From Nonomuraea sp. NEAU-A123 (GTDB taxonomy: Bacteria > Actinomycetota > Actinomycetes > Streptosporangiales > Streptosporangiaceae), in NCBI RefSeq assembly GCF_018603905.1, contig NZ_JAHFZZ010000027.1, positions 1 to 64,000 of the forward strand: a DNA stretch of 64,000 nt, read 5' to 3'. The position numbers were made by a program, and so were the translations under genes. Positions 56,327 to 64,000 of the stretch are shown piece after piece (within the stretch, counting starts at the first letter, position 1; each line of letters opens with the position of its first letter). Under the pieces are notes generated by a model. That model was not told the origin of the DNA and searched no databases. It saw nothing but the letters and a program-made list of their open reading frames with translations.

Positions 56327-57529
56327 CTACTCCCCCAGCAGTATCCGCACGAAGTCGTTGCGGAACTTGCCCGCCGGGTCATAGCGCCCCACCAGGTCAC
56401 GGAAGCGCTCCGGGCACGACGGCCACCGGGTGAACAGCTTGCCCCAGTGCGGCCGGGGATCGAACGGCGCCAGCCGCTCCTCGACCAGCTCGATCACCGG
56501 CAGCACCGCCGCCGTGTCCTTGACCCAGGTGAAGTGCAGGCCCACCGTGTCGCGGCCGTTGTAGGGGCTGAGCCACAGGTCGTCGGCGGCGATCGTGCGT
56601 ACCTCGGAGATCTGCAGCACCGGCCTGATGCGGTCGCCGATGGCCCGCAGCTCGCCCAGCGCCTCGGCCGCGCGCGCCCTGGGGAGCAGGAACTCCGACT
56701 GCAGCTCGTCGCCCGCGCTGCTCGGCGGCGAGTCGGCCCGGAAGTGCGGCAGCCGCTCGTGCCACGGCCCGGGCACGCCGAGCTGCTCGGTGCAGCTCCC
56801 GGCCGGCATGCCCGGCACCGGATGGCGGGGGCCGTCGGCCGCGCGGGTGCCGTGCCAGTCGCCGGCGGGCAGCTCGGTGCGGCGCTTGAGCCACACGCGG
56901 GTCGACAGCCAGTCGGTGAACAGGCTGACGCTGTATCCGGCCGACATGACGGCCTCGAAGTCGAAGTCGTCGGGCAGGTCCTCCCGGACGTACTGGCGCA
57001 GTTCGAAGGCGGGTACGAGGTCGAGCGTGACCGAGGTGACGACGCCGAGCGCGCCGAGCGCCACGACCGCGCCGGGGAAGTCGGCCGCACCCCGCCGAAG
57101 GGTGATCAGGGAGCCGTCGGCGGTGACGAGGTCCAGCGCCGCCACGGCCGCCGACAGGCTCTGGTTGCCGCCACCGGAGCCGTGCGTGCCGGTCGCGCAC
57201 GAGCCCGCCACCGAGATGTGCGGGAGCGAGGCCAGGTTGCCGAGCGCGAACCCGTTCGCGTGCAGGACGGGCGCGAGCTCCGCGTACGTCGTCCGCGCGC
57301 CGACCCGCACGCGCGCCGCGGCGCTGTCGATCTCCACCTCGGACGGCAGGCGGTCCAGGGTGACGAGGTCGCCCGTCGTGTCGGCGACGTCGTTGAAGGA
57401 GTGGCCGCTGCCTAATGCCCGGATGTTGGCCGTGTCGGCGACCAGGTTCTGAAGCTCGTCGAGAGTGGAGGGATGGTGGACGGTTTTCCCCTGAAAGGCG
57501 ATATTTCCCGCCCAATTCTTCAGCGTCAC
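56327..57529 (-). CDS. FAD-linked sugar-lactone/alditol oxidase
   Basis: A 400-residue member of the D-arabinono-1,4-lactone oxidase/alditol oxidase family. The N-terminal FAD domain has IRALGSGHSFNDVADTTGDL and SVAGSCATGTHGSGGGNQSL, with GSGHS matching alditol oxidase-type covalent or non-covalent flavin sites. The C-terminal ALO domain ends with GKLFTRWPSCPERFRDLVGR. GTG 57529 has AAGGG upstream; a longer frame to 57952 is not coding. It likely oxidises a polyol or sugar lactone with O2. Proximity to the ara operon is suggestive but not proof. Confidence 0.88.
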   Translation of the reverse strand: MTLKNWAGNIAFQGKTVHHPSTLDELQNLVADTANIRALGSGHSFNDVADTTGDLVTLDRLPSEVEIDSAAARVRVGARTTYAELAPVLHANGFALGNLASLPHISVAGSCATGTHGSGGGNQSLSAAVAALDLVTADGSLITLRRGAADFPGAVVALGALGVVTSVTLDLVPAFELRQYVREDLPDDFDFEAVMSAGYSVSLFTDWLSTRVWLKRRTELPAGDWHGTRAADGPRHPVPGMPAGSCTEQLGVPGPWHERLPHFRADSPPSSAGDELQSEFLLPRARAAEALGELRAIGDRIRPVLQISEVRTIAADDLWLSPYNGRDTVGLHFTWVKDTAAVLPVIELVEERLAPFDPRPHWGKLFTRWPSCPERFRDLVGRYDPAGKFRNDFVRILLGE

Positions 57530-57646
57530 CGCTTTACCCTTCCATACCTCTTGTCGGCGCCGCGAGCGGGCGCTATTTTCGAGTGCCGCGACGAAAGCGC
57601 CGACGACAAAGGCGCTCCTGACGAGGGCGTCGCCAAGGAGAATTCC

Positions 57647-57991
57647 GTGCTCTACCTGTCCGAGGCTCTCGGCCTGGCCACGATGGTGCTCTGGCTGTAC
57701 TGCCTGTTCGATGCGATCACCACGCCGGAAGAGGCGTGCCGTAACCTGCCGAAGATCCTCTGGGTGCTCGTCGTGCTGCTGTTCCCGCTGGTCGGCTCCG
57801 TGATCTGGCTGGTGGCCGGGCGGCCGCAGGCGGTCCAGGCGGCGCGGCCGACCGGGTTCCCCGAGTACGACCGGCCGGGGCCCGCGACCGCGACCAACCC
57901 CGACGACGACGAGGAGTTCCTGCGCCGCCTCCGCGAGCGAGCGGAGGAACAACGCAAGAACGCCCCGAAACCACCCGACGAAGACGCTTAG
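57647..57991 (+). CDS. PLDc_N domain small membrane protein
   Basis: The 114-residue protein starts at GTG with AAGGAG 6 bases upstream. Two helices (LGLATMVLWLYCLFDAI and ILWVLVVLLFPLVGSVIWLV) separated by TTPEEACRNLPK form the phospholipase D nuclease N-terminal (PLDc_N) module. The tail is acidic then basic (DDDEEFLRRLRERAEEQRKN). No nuclease domain is attached; such stand-alone proteins are common in actinobacteria with no known role. Its stop overlaps the araA stop on the other strand. Confidence 0.85.
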   Translation: MLYLSEALGLATMVLWLYCLFDAITTPEEACRNLPKILWVLVVLLFPLVGSVIWLVAGRPQAVQAARPTGFPEYDRPGPATATNPDDDEEFLRRLRERAEEQRKNAPKPPDEDA

Positions 57992-59442
57992 AAGCCCTGC
58001 GCCAGCCGGTAGTACGCCTGGTTCCAGCGCAGTTCCTTGGCGAAGCTGCGGGCCGTCGTGTCCGCGTCGATGATCAGCAGTTCGACGCCGAGCATGTCGG
58101 CCAGGTCGCTCAGCTCCTCGGCGCCCACCGCCGTCGAGAGCACCGTGTGGTGCGGCGCGCCCGCGGTCAGCCAGGACTCGGCGGAGGTACGCAGGTTCGG
58201 GCGGGGCCGCCAGACCGCGCGCGCCACCGGCAGGTTGGGCAGCGGGTGCGGCGGCGCGACGATGTCGATCTCGTTGGCCACCAGCCGGAACCGGTCCCCC
58301 ATGTCGGCGAGCCCGATGACGATGCCGGGCCCGGGCTCGGCGTCGAACACCAGCCGCACCGGGTCCTCCCGGCCGCCGATGCCCAGGGGGTGGATCTCAC
58401 ACGTCGGGGTGCCCGAGGCGATCGACGGGCAGACCTCCAGCATGTGCGCGCCGAGGATGAGCTCCTCGCCCGGCGTCAGGTTGTAGGTGTAGTCCTCCAT
58501 GAACGAGGTGCCGCCCGGCGCCATGGCCTTGAGCGTGCGCAGCAGCACCGAGGTCTTCCAGTCGCCCTCGCCGCCGAAGCCGTATCCGTCGGCCATCAGC
58601 CGCTGCACGGCCAGGCCGGGGAGCTGGCGCAGCCCGCCGAGGTCCTCGAAGTTCGTGGTGAACGCGCGGAACCCGCCCGCCTCCAGGAAGCCGCGCAGGC
58701 CCAGCTCGATCCGGGCGGCGTAGCGCAGCGACTCGTGCCGCTCGCCCAGCAGCTCCGGCGCCACCCGGTAGAGCTCCGCGTACTCCTTGACCAGCGCCGT
58801 CACGTCCGCGTCGGAGGCGGCGTCCACGACCTCGACCAGCTCGTTGACACCGTAGGTGTTGACCGAGACGCCGAAGCGGAGCTGCGCCTCGACCTTGTCG
58901 CCCTCGGTGACGGCGACGTCGCGCATGTTGTCGCCGAACCTGGCGAGCTTGAGCGTGCGTACCTCCGCCAGGCCCGTCGCCGCCCGCGACCAGGCGAGCA
59001 CGCGGTCGGCCACGAACGGATCGCTGACGTGCCCGGCCACGGTCTTGCGCGGCACGCCCAGCCGGGTCTGGATGTGGCCGAACTCACGGTCGCCGTGCGC
59101 GGCCTGGTTGAGGTTCATGAAGTCCATGTCGATGGAGCTCCACGGCAACTCGACGTTGGCCTGCGTGTGCAGGTGCAGCAGCGGCTTGCGCAGCGCGTCG
59201 AGCCCGGCGATCCACATCTTGGCCGGGGAGAAGGTGTGCATCCAGGCGATCACGCCGGCGCACGAGTCGTCCGCGTTGGCCTCCAGCATCACGCGCCTGA
59301 TCGCGGCCGCGTCGGTGAGCACGGGCTTCCACTCGACGGTCACCGGGAGGGCGGCGGCGATCCGCTGCGACTGCTCGGCGACCTGGCGCAGCGTGTCCTC
59401 GCCGTACAGCCCCTGGCTGCCGGTCAGAAACCAGATGTTCAA
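57988..59442 (-). CDS. araA: L-arabinose isomerase
   Basis: A 484-residue enzyme that converts L-arabinose to L-ribulose. It starts at TTG within the araD stop (TTGA overlap): LNIWFLTGSQGLYGEDTLRQ. Typical motifs are GVIAWMHTFSPAKMWIAGL, GFGGEGDWKT and FMEDYTYNLTPGEELILGAH, which include the acid-base Glu residues and metal ligands, and CEIHPLGIGG. It is the last gene of the ara operon. A longer frame to 59766 is the complement of araD. Confidence 0.96.
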   Translation of the reverse strand: MNIWFLTGSQGLYGEDTLRQVAEQSQRIAAALPVTVEWKPVLTDAAAIRRVMLEANADDSCAGVIAWMHTFSPAKMWIAGLDALRKPLLHLHTQANVELPWSSIDMDFMNLNQAAHGDREFGHIQTRLGVPRKTVAGHVSDPFVADRVLAWSRAATGLAEVRTLKLARFGDNMRDVAVTEGDKVEAQLRFGVSVNTYGVNELVEVVDAASDADVTALVKEYAELYRVAPELLGERHESLRYAARIELGLRGFLEAGGFRAFTTNFEDLGGLRQLPGLAVQRLMADGYGFGGEGDWKTSVLLRTLKAMAPGGTSFMEDYTYNLTPGEELILGAHMLEVCPSIASGTPTCEIHPLGIGGREDPVRLVFDAEPGPGIVIGLADMGDRFRLVANEIDIVAPPHPLPNLPVARAVWRPRPNLRTSAESWLTAGAPHHTVLSTAVGAEELSDLADMLGVELLIIDADTTARSFAKELRWNQAYYRLAQGF

Positions 59443-60086
59443 CGCGGGCTCCTCTGTCCGTAGACGTTCTGATAGCGGTCGTACAGGCGGTCGATGTCGT
59501 CCTGGGGGATGGTCAGCGGCTGGCCGAGCTGCCGGGCCACGTGCACGGTGCGGGCGACGTCCTCGCACATCACCGCCGCCTTCACCGCCGCCTTGGGGGT
59601 GGGGCCGATGGTGAAGACGCCGTGGTTCCGCATCAGTACGGCCCGCGAGCGGTGTCCCTTGAGCGTCTCCACGATGCCGTGGCCGATGGAGTCGTCGCCG
59701 ATCAGCGCGAACGGCCCGACCGGGATCTCGCCGCCGAACTCGTCGGCCATGGCGGTCAGCACGCACGGGATGGCTTCACCGCGCGCCGCCCAAGCGGTGG
59801 CGTAGGTGGAGTGGGTGTGCACCACCCCGCCCACCTCCGGCATGACGCGGTAGACGTAGGCGTGCGCGGCGGTGTCGCTGGACGGCGCGTGCTCACCCTC
59901 GACCAGGTTGCCGTCGAGGTCGCAGACGACCATGTTCTCCGGGGTCAGCTCGTCGTAGGAGACCCCGGACGGCTTGATGACGAACAGGTCCTCACCGGGG
60001 ATCCGCCCGGAGACGTTCCCGGCGGTCCAGGCGACGAGGTTGTTGCGCACCAGTTCGGCGTGCAGGTCGCAGACTGTCTTTCTCAT
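59439..60086 (-). CDS. araD: L-ribulose-5-phosphate 4-epimerase
   Basis: Class II aldolase-fold epimerase of 215 residues. Zinc site in VVHTHSTYATAWAARGEAIP and VLMRNHGVFTIGPTPKAAVK; phosphate-binding start NLVAWTAGNVSGRIPGEDLF. It converts L-ribulose 5-phosphate to D-xylulose 5-phosphate. It overlaps araB and araA by 4 bases each, so all three are translated together. Confidence 0.94.
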   Translation of the reverse strand: MRKTVCDLHAELVRNNLVAWTAGNVSGRIPGEDLFVIKPSGVSYDELTPENMVVCDLDGNLVEGEHAPSSDTAAHAYVYRVMPEVGGVVHTHSTYATAWAARGEAIPCVLTAMADEFGGEIPVGPFALIGDDSIGHGIVETLKGHRSRAVLMRNHGVFTIGPTPKAAVKAAVMCEDVARTVHVARQLGQPLTIPQDDIDRLYDRYQNVYGQRSPR

Positions 60087-61729
60087 CTGCTCGCCTCGTT
60101 CCTGATCGCGCGTAGCGTGTGCAGCATCCGTCCGTCCCCGAAGTAGTCGTGCAGTGTGCGGTATTCGGCGTAGAGCCGGTCGTAGGCGTCGGCCCGCTCC
60201 GCGTCGGGCACGTAGGCGTTCTCCTGCCGCGCGCCCATCGCGGCCGCGGCCTGCTCGATGTCGTCGTACGCGCCCGCCGCGACGGCCGCGTGGATCGCCG
60301 AGCCGAGCGCGGGGCCCTGCTCGGAGACGATGACCGACAGCGGCCTGCGCAGTACGTCGGCGTAGACCTGCATGAGGAAGCGGTTCTTCAGCAGGCCACC
60401 GGCGACCACGAACTCCGCCACCGGCACGCCCGACGCCTCGAACGTCTCGACGATCACCCGGGCGCCGAACGCGGTGGCCTCGATGAGCGCGCGGTAGACG
60501 TCCTCGGGCCTGGTGGCCAGGGTCTGGCCGACGACCACGCCGGACAGGTCGTGGTCGACCAGCACCGAGCGGTTGCCGTTGTGCCAGTCGAGCGCGACCA
60601 GGCCGTGCTGCCCGACCCGCTGCGCGGCGGCCAGCTCGGTCAGGTAGTCGTGCACCGACCGGCCCTGCTCGGCCGCGAGCCCTGCGTACGAGGCGGGCAC
60701 GGCGTTGTCGACGAACCAGGCGAAGATGTCGCCCACGCCCGACTGTCCCGCCTCATATCCCCACAGCCCTGGGACGATCCCGTCGCGGACCACCCCGCAC
60801 ATGCCGGGCACCTCGGCGAGCTGGTCGGACGGCATCACGTGGCAGGTGGAGGTGCCCATGATCGCGACCATCTGGCCGGGCCGGACCGCGTCGGCCGCGG
60901 CGGAGGTGACGTGCGCGTCGACGTTGCCGACCGCGATCGCGATGCCCTCGGGCAGCTTGGTCCACTCGGCGGCCTGCGCGGTCAGCCGCCCGGCGAGCCC
61001 GCCCAGCGGCGACAGCTCCTGCCCCAATTTGCCGACAAATCCGGAGAAATCGGGGTTGAGTGCGGCCAGGAAGTCTTCTGAGGGGTAGCTCCCGTCCTGA
61101 AATATGCCTTTATATCCGGCGGTGCAGACGTTGCGCGTCTCGACCCCGGTGAGCTGCCAGATGATCCAGTCGGCCGCCTCGACCCATCGCTCGGTCCGGC
61201 CGTACGTCTCCGGGTCCTCCTCGAGCAGTTGCAGGCCCTTGGCGAACTCCCACTCCGAGGAGATCTTGCCGCCGTAGCGCGGCAGCCAGCTCTCCCCGCG
61301 CCGGGCGGCCAGCTCGTTGATGCGGTCGGCGTGCGCCTGCGCCGCGTGGTGCTTCCACAGCTTGGGCCAGGCATGCGGCCGCTCGGGCGTCTGGAAGCAG
61401 AGCGGCGTGCCGTCGCGCGTGGTCGGCAGCACCGTGCACGCGGTGAAGTCGGTGCCGAGGCCGACGACCTGCGCCGGGTCGATCCCCGCGGCGGCCACCG
61501 CCTCCGGCACGGCGGTGCGCAGGACGTCCAGCCAGTCCTGCGGGGACTGCAGCGCCCAGTCGGGTCCCAGCCGGATCTCGGAGCCGGGCAATCGCTCCTC
61601 GATGACGCGGTGCGTGTACTCGTGCACGGCGCTGCCGACCTCGGCGCCATCGCCCACCCGCACCACCACGGCGCGGCCGGACAGCGTGCCGAAGTCGACA
61701 CCGATCACGTAGGTGTTGTTAGCGTTCAC
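60083..61729 (-). CDS. araB: ribulokinase
   Basis: FGGY-family kinase of 548 residues. N-terminal ATPase fold with VIGVDFGTLSGRAVVVRVGD, substrate region QVVGLGTDFTACTVLPTTRD, and C-terminal EFVVAGGLLKNRFLMQVYAD with the FGGY signature region. It phosphorylates L-ribulose. 42 bases separate it from the upstream permease gene, and it overlaps araD by 4 bases. Confidence 0.95.
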   Translation of the reverse strand: MNANNTYVIGVDFGTLSGRAVVVRVGDGAEVGSAVHEYTHRVIEERLPGSEIRLGPDWALQSPQDWLDVLRTAVPEAVAAAGIDPAQVVGLGTDFTACTVLPTTRDGTPLCFQTPERPHAWPKLWKHHAAQAHADRINELAARRGESWLPRYGGKISSEWEFAKGLQLLEEDPETYGRTERWVEAADWIIWQLTGVETRNVCTAGYKGIFQDGSYPSEDFLAALNPDFSGFVGKLGQELSPLGGLAGRLTAQAAEWTKLPEGIAIAVGNVDAHVTSAAADAVRPGQMVAIMGTSTCHVMPSDQLAEVPGMCGVVRDGIVPGLWGYEAGQSGVGDIFAWFVDNAVPASYAGLAAEQGRSVHDYLTELAAAQRVGQHGLVALDWHNGNRSVLVDHDLSGVVVGQTLATRPEDVYRALIEATAFGARVIVETFEASGVPVAEFVVAGGLLKNRFLMQVYADVLRRPLSVIVSEQGPALGSAIHAAVAAGAYDDIEQAAAAMGARQENAYVPDAERADAYDRLYAEYRTLHDYFGDGRMLHTLRAIRNEASR

Positions 61730-61771
61730 ATAATCTCCCTTGAATCCGCCACGACAGGGACGCCCCGGAGG

Positions 61772-62755
61772 TCAGGTTCGGCGTGCCGAGAATAGGCGCT
61801 GAAGCAGGATGAAGACGAACAGCAGAAGGCCGATGAAGATCTTGGTCCACCAGGAGCTCAGCGTGCCCTCGAAGCTGATGACCGTCTGAATCAGGCCCAG
61901 CACCAGCACGCCCAGCACGGTACCAAGCAGGAATCCCGAGCCGCCGGTCAGGAGGGTACCTCCGATGACGACCGCCGCGATCGCGTCGAGCTCCATGCCG
62001 ACGGCGTGCAGACCGTACCCGGAGAGCATGTAGAACGACAAAAGCACCCCGCCGAGCGCCGAGCAGAACCCGCTGATCGTGTAGACCGTGATCTTCGTCC
62101 GGGCCACCGGCAGGCCCATCAGCAACGCGGACTGCTCGCTGCCCCCGGTGGCGTAGACGGAGCGGCCCAGGCGCGTGTAGTGCAGCACGTACGCCGCCAC
62201 CAGCACCACCACCGCGGCGATGATCACGCTCGGCGAGATCCACAGGTCGGCGAACAGGTCGATCCTGGTCTGCGCGAACGCCGTGAACGTCGGGTCCTCG
62301 ATGGGGATCGAGTCGGTGCCGATCGTGTAGCACAGCCCCCTGGCCAGGAACATCCCGGCCAGCGTGACGATGAACGGCTGGATCTCGAAGGCGTGGATGA
62401 TGTACCCCATCACCATCCCCAGCGCGGAGCCGATGAGCAGCACCAGCGGGATCACCAGGTACGGCGGCCACCCGGGCCCCTTCATCAGGCTCGCCGAGAT
62501 CATCGTGGACAGCGCGACCACCGAGCCGACCGACAGGTCGATCCCCCCGGTGAGGATCACGAACGTCATGCCGACGGCCACGACCAGCAGGAAGGCGTTG
62601 TCGATGAAGACGTTGAGTATCACCTGCCCGCTGGCGAAGCCCTCATAACGGATGCCGCCCGCGACGAACATCGCCACGAACAGGCAGGCGGTCACCAGGA
62701 CGGGCACGTACTTGGCCGGGATCGTCCTGAGGCCGTTGAGCGTCACGGTCGTCAT
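61772..62755 (-). CDS. sugar ABC transporter permease (YjfF/AraH-like)
   Basis: The 327-residue permease has about eight to ten helices and the RbsC-family signature MTFVILTGGIDLSVGSVVAL near residue 62. ATG 62755 overlaps the previous permease stop (ATGA). A much longer open frame running to 63988 is an artefact of the neighbouring gene. Together with the next permease it forms the membrane channel of a CUT2-type transporter, by context for L-arabinose. Confidence 0.92.
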   Translation of the reverse strand: MTTVTLNGLRTIPAKYVPVLVTACLFVAMFVAGGIRYEGFASGQVILNVFIDNAFLLVVAVGMTFVILTGGIDLSVGSVVALSTMISASLMKGPGWPPYLVIPLVLLIGSALGMVMGYIIHAFEIQPFIVTLAGMFLARGLCYTIGTDSIPIEDPTFTAFAQTRIDLFADLWISPSVIIAAVVVLVAAYVLHYTRLGRSVYATGGSEQSALLMGLPVARTKITVYTISGFCSALGGVLLSFYMLSGYGLHAVGMELDAIAAVVIGGTLLTGGSGFLLGTVLGVLVLGLIQTVISFEGTLSSWWTKIFIGLLLFVFILLQRLFSARRT

Positions 62756-63765
62756 GCCGTCACCCGGACCTTCTCCTCCGCCGCCGGGCTGGGCGGCACG
62801 GCTCGGCGGCGCCGGCCGAACACCTTCTCGCGGAACGACTTCGACTGGATGAGGCAGACCGCGGTCACCACGAGCGCCTTGAACAGCAGCGTGGTCTCCG
62901 GCGGCACGCCGATCGAGTAGATGGTGGTGGTCAGCGTCTGGATGATCAGCGCGCCCAGCACGGTGCCGCCGAGCGAGAAGCGCCCGCCCGACAGCGAGGT
63001 GCCGCCGATGACCACGGCCAGGATGGCGTCGAGCTCGACCCAGAGGCCGGCGTTGTTGCCGTCGGCGCTGGACACGTTCGAGCTGATCATCAGCCCGGCA
63101 ACGCCGGCGCAGAGCGCGGCGAACGCGTAGACCATGATGATGATGCCGCGCGAGCGGATGCCGGCCAGCCTGCTGGCCTCGGCGTTGCCGCCGACCGACT
63201 CGATCAGCATCCCGAGGGCCAGCCTGCGGGTGAGGAACACGGTGATCGCCAGGACCACCGCGACCAGGAGGATGCCGAAGGGCACGGTCAGCCAGTAGCC
63301 GCCACCGATGATCTTGTACGAGGGACTGTTGATGGTGATGATCTGCCCGCCGGTGATCAACTGGGCCAGGCCGCGCCCGGCGACCATGAGGATCAGCGTG
63401 GCGATGATCGGCTGAATGCCGACGACCGCGACGAGCAGGCCGTTCCACGCCCCGAGCAGCACCGACAGGCCGAGCGCCAGCACCACGGCGGTGAAGACGC
63501 CGGCGTCCTGGCTGATCTGCAGACAGGCCAGCGCCCCCGAGATCGCCACCACCGAGCCGACCGACAGGTCGATGCCGCCGGTCGCGATGACCAGCGTCAT
63601 CCCGAGCGACACCAGGATCAGCGGGGCGCCGAACCGCAGGATGTCGATCAGGCTGCCGTAGAGGTGGCCGTCGCGCATCTGGATCGAGAAGAAGTTCGCG
63701 GTGAAGAACACGTTGACGAGGAGCAGCACGGCCAGGATGACGGCCGGCCAGAGCAGGCGTCTCAT
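62752..63765 (-). CDS. sugar ABC transporter permease (YtfT-like)
   Basis: CUT2-family permease of 337 residues with MTLVIATGGIDLSVGSVVAI near residue 60, and helices throughout. It overlaps the ATPase gene (ATGA) and the second permease (ATGA). Two different permeases after one ATPase is the YtfR-YtfT-YjfF arrangement. Confidence 0.92.
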   Translation of the reverse strand: MRRLLWPAVILAVLLLVNVFFTANFFSIQMRDGHLYGSLIDILRFGAPLILVSLGMTLVIATGGIDLSVGSVVAISGALACLQISQDAGVFTAVVLALGLSVLLGAWNGLLVAVVGIQPIIATLILMVAGRGLAQLITGGQIITINSPSYKIIGGGYWLTVPFGILLVAVVLAITVFLTRRLALGMLIESVGGNAEASRLAGIRSRGIIIMVYAFAALCAGVAGLMISSNVSSADGNNAGLWVELDAILAVVIGGTSLSGGRFSLGGTVLGALIIQTLTTTIYSIGVPPETTLLFKALVVTAVCLIQSKSFREKVFGRRRRAVPPSPAAEEKVRVTA

Positions 63766-64000
63766 TCCGCTCGGCCTCCGCTCGCGCCGCCACTTGCAAT
63801 GGTCTCCATGAGCACGTCCATGGTGAGGTCGTCGTCGTTGGGCAGCTCGGCGACCAGCCTGCGGTCACGCAGGACGCCGACCTTGTGGCTGAGCCGCAGC
63901 ACCTCCTCCAGCTCGGCGGAGATGAACAGCACCGCCATGCCGCCGTCGGAGAGCTGGGCGACCAGGCGCTGGATCTCGGTCTTCGCACCGATGTCGATGC
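63762..64000 (-). CDS. sugar ABC transporter ATPase, C-terminal part
   Basis: Only the last 78 or so residues are visible: IDIGAKTEIQRLVAQLSDGG then MAVLFISAELEEVLRLSHKV and VLRDRRLVAELPNDDDLTMD. This matches the end of the second ATPase half of CUT2-type proteins (AraG/XylG/YtfR). The gene runs off the right edge. A substrate-binding protein gene is expected beyond it. Confidence 0.9.
   Translation of the reverse strand, partial: IDIGAKTEIQRLVAQLSDGGMAVLFISAELEEVLRLSHKVGVLRDRRLVAELPNDDDLTMDVLMETIASGGASGGRAE

Noticed and set aside
57530..57952. N-terminal extension of the lactone oxidase
   Set aside because: It is antisense to the PLDc_N gene and begins without a ribosome site; GTG 57529 is well placed.
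62756..63988. Apparent fusion of extra sequence to the second ara permease
   Set aside because: It overlaps the first permease and ATPase genes out of frame; true start is ATG 62755 with ATGA overlap.

Overview
The window is high-GC DNA with GTG and TTG starts, tightly overlapping operons, SARP-, GlxA-, DUF1707-, DUF4192- and CU044_5270-type genes, and an F420-type oxidoreductase. This points to a filamentous actinomycete, probably of the Streptosporangiales (Nonomuraea/Streptosporangium type). That assignment is inference from gene families and codon style; there is no rRNA in the window. The only RNA gene seen is tRNA-Ala(GGC).

Layout. 1-4.4 kb: the start of a DesK-like sensor kinase whose first phosphoacceptor site is degenerate, followed by small membrane and redox genes. 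4.4-10.6 kb: a LacI-controlled sugar operon (binding lipoprotein, two permeases, ThuA, Gfo/Idh dehydrogenase) resembling the rhizobial thu trehalose operon but without its own ATPase, with three matching operator palindromes. 10.6-14.2 kb: a gene-poor, partly degenerate island holding tandem repeats, a frameshifted remnant, an orphan lipoprotein, an arginase-like enzyme, a gene-fragment duplication and a PIN/Phd toxin-antitoxin pair. 14.2-23.2 kb: housekeeping-like genes (DUF4192, EI24, Maf, DUF937, an FtsH paralogue, DUF3616, a PTH2-like protein, MFS). 23.2-30 kb: regulators, a flavin monooxygenase with its TetR gene, a truncated haemoglobin and an Arc-like/Doc pair. 30.4-31.9 kb: a two-gene membrane pair resembling MotA/TolQ-ExbD ion-driven stators but with an unusual second subunit. 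32-36.4 kb: DUF2332, DUF2625, a decayed MNT/HEPN pair, and an ECF sigma factor with a CU044_5270 partner. 36.5-48.2 kb: a TetR/monooxygenase pair, a PLP lyase, an oxidoreductase with a 39-codon ORF, a large SARP/NB-ARC/TPR regulator, a decayed RelE/HigA pair, a hydrolase, an HTH-TPR regulator, and a hairpin-rich repeat family beside the tRNA. 48.3-57.6 kb: a vWA lipoprotein, a type III PKS plus ICMT-type methyltransferase pair (phenolic lipid type), a methyltransferase/TetR/hemerythrin group with a perfect 20-bp operator, an SDR fragment and a sugar-lactone oxidase. 57.9-64 kb: an L-arabinose catabolic and uptake operon (ABC ATPase, two permeases, araB, araD, araA), all translationally coupled or closely spaced.

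Two metabolic units are convincing as working systems: the thu-like operon and the ara operon. The most novel-looking items are the stator-like membrane pair at 30.4-31.9 kb, the hairpin repeat family shared by 30.2 and 47.7-48.1 kb, whose main stem is conserved while its loop differs, and the row of toxin-antitoxin loci in different states of decay.
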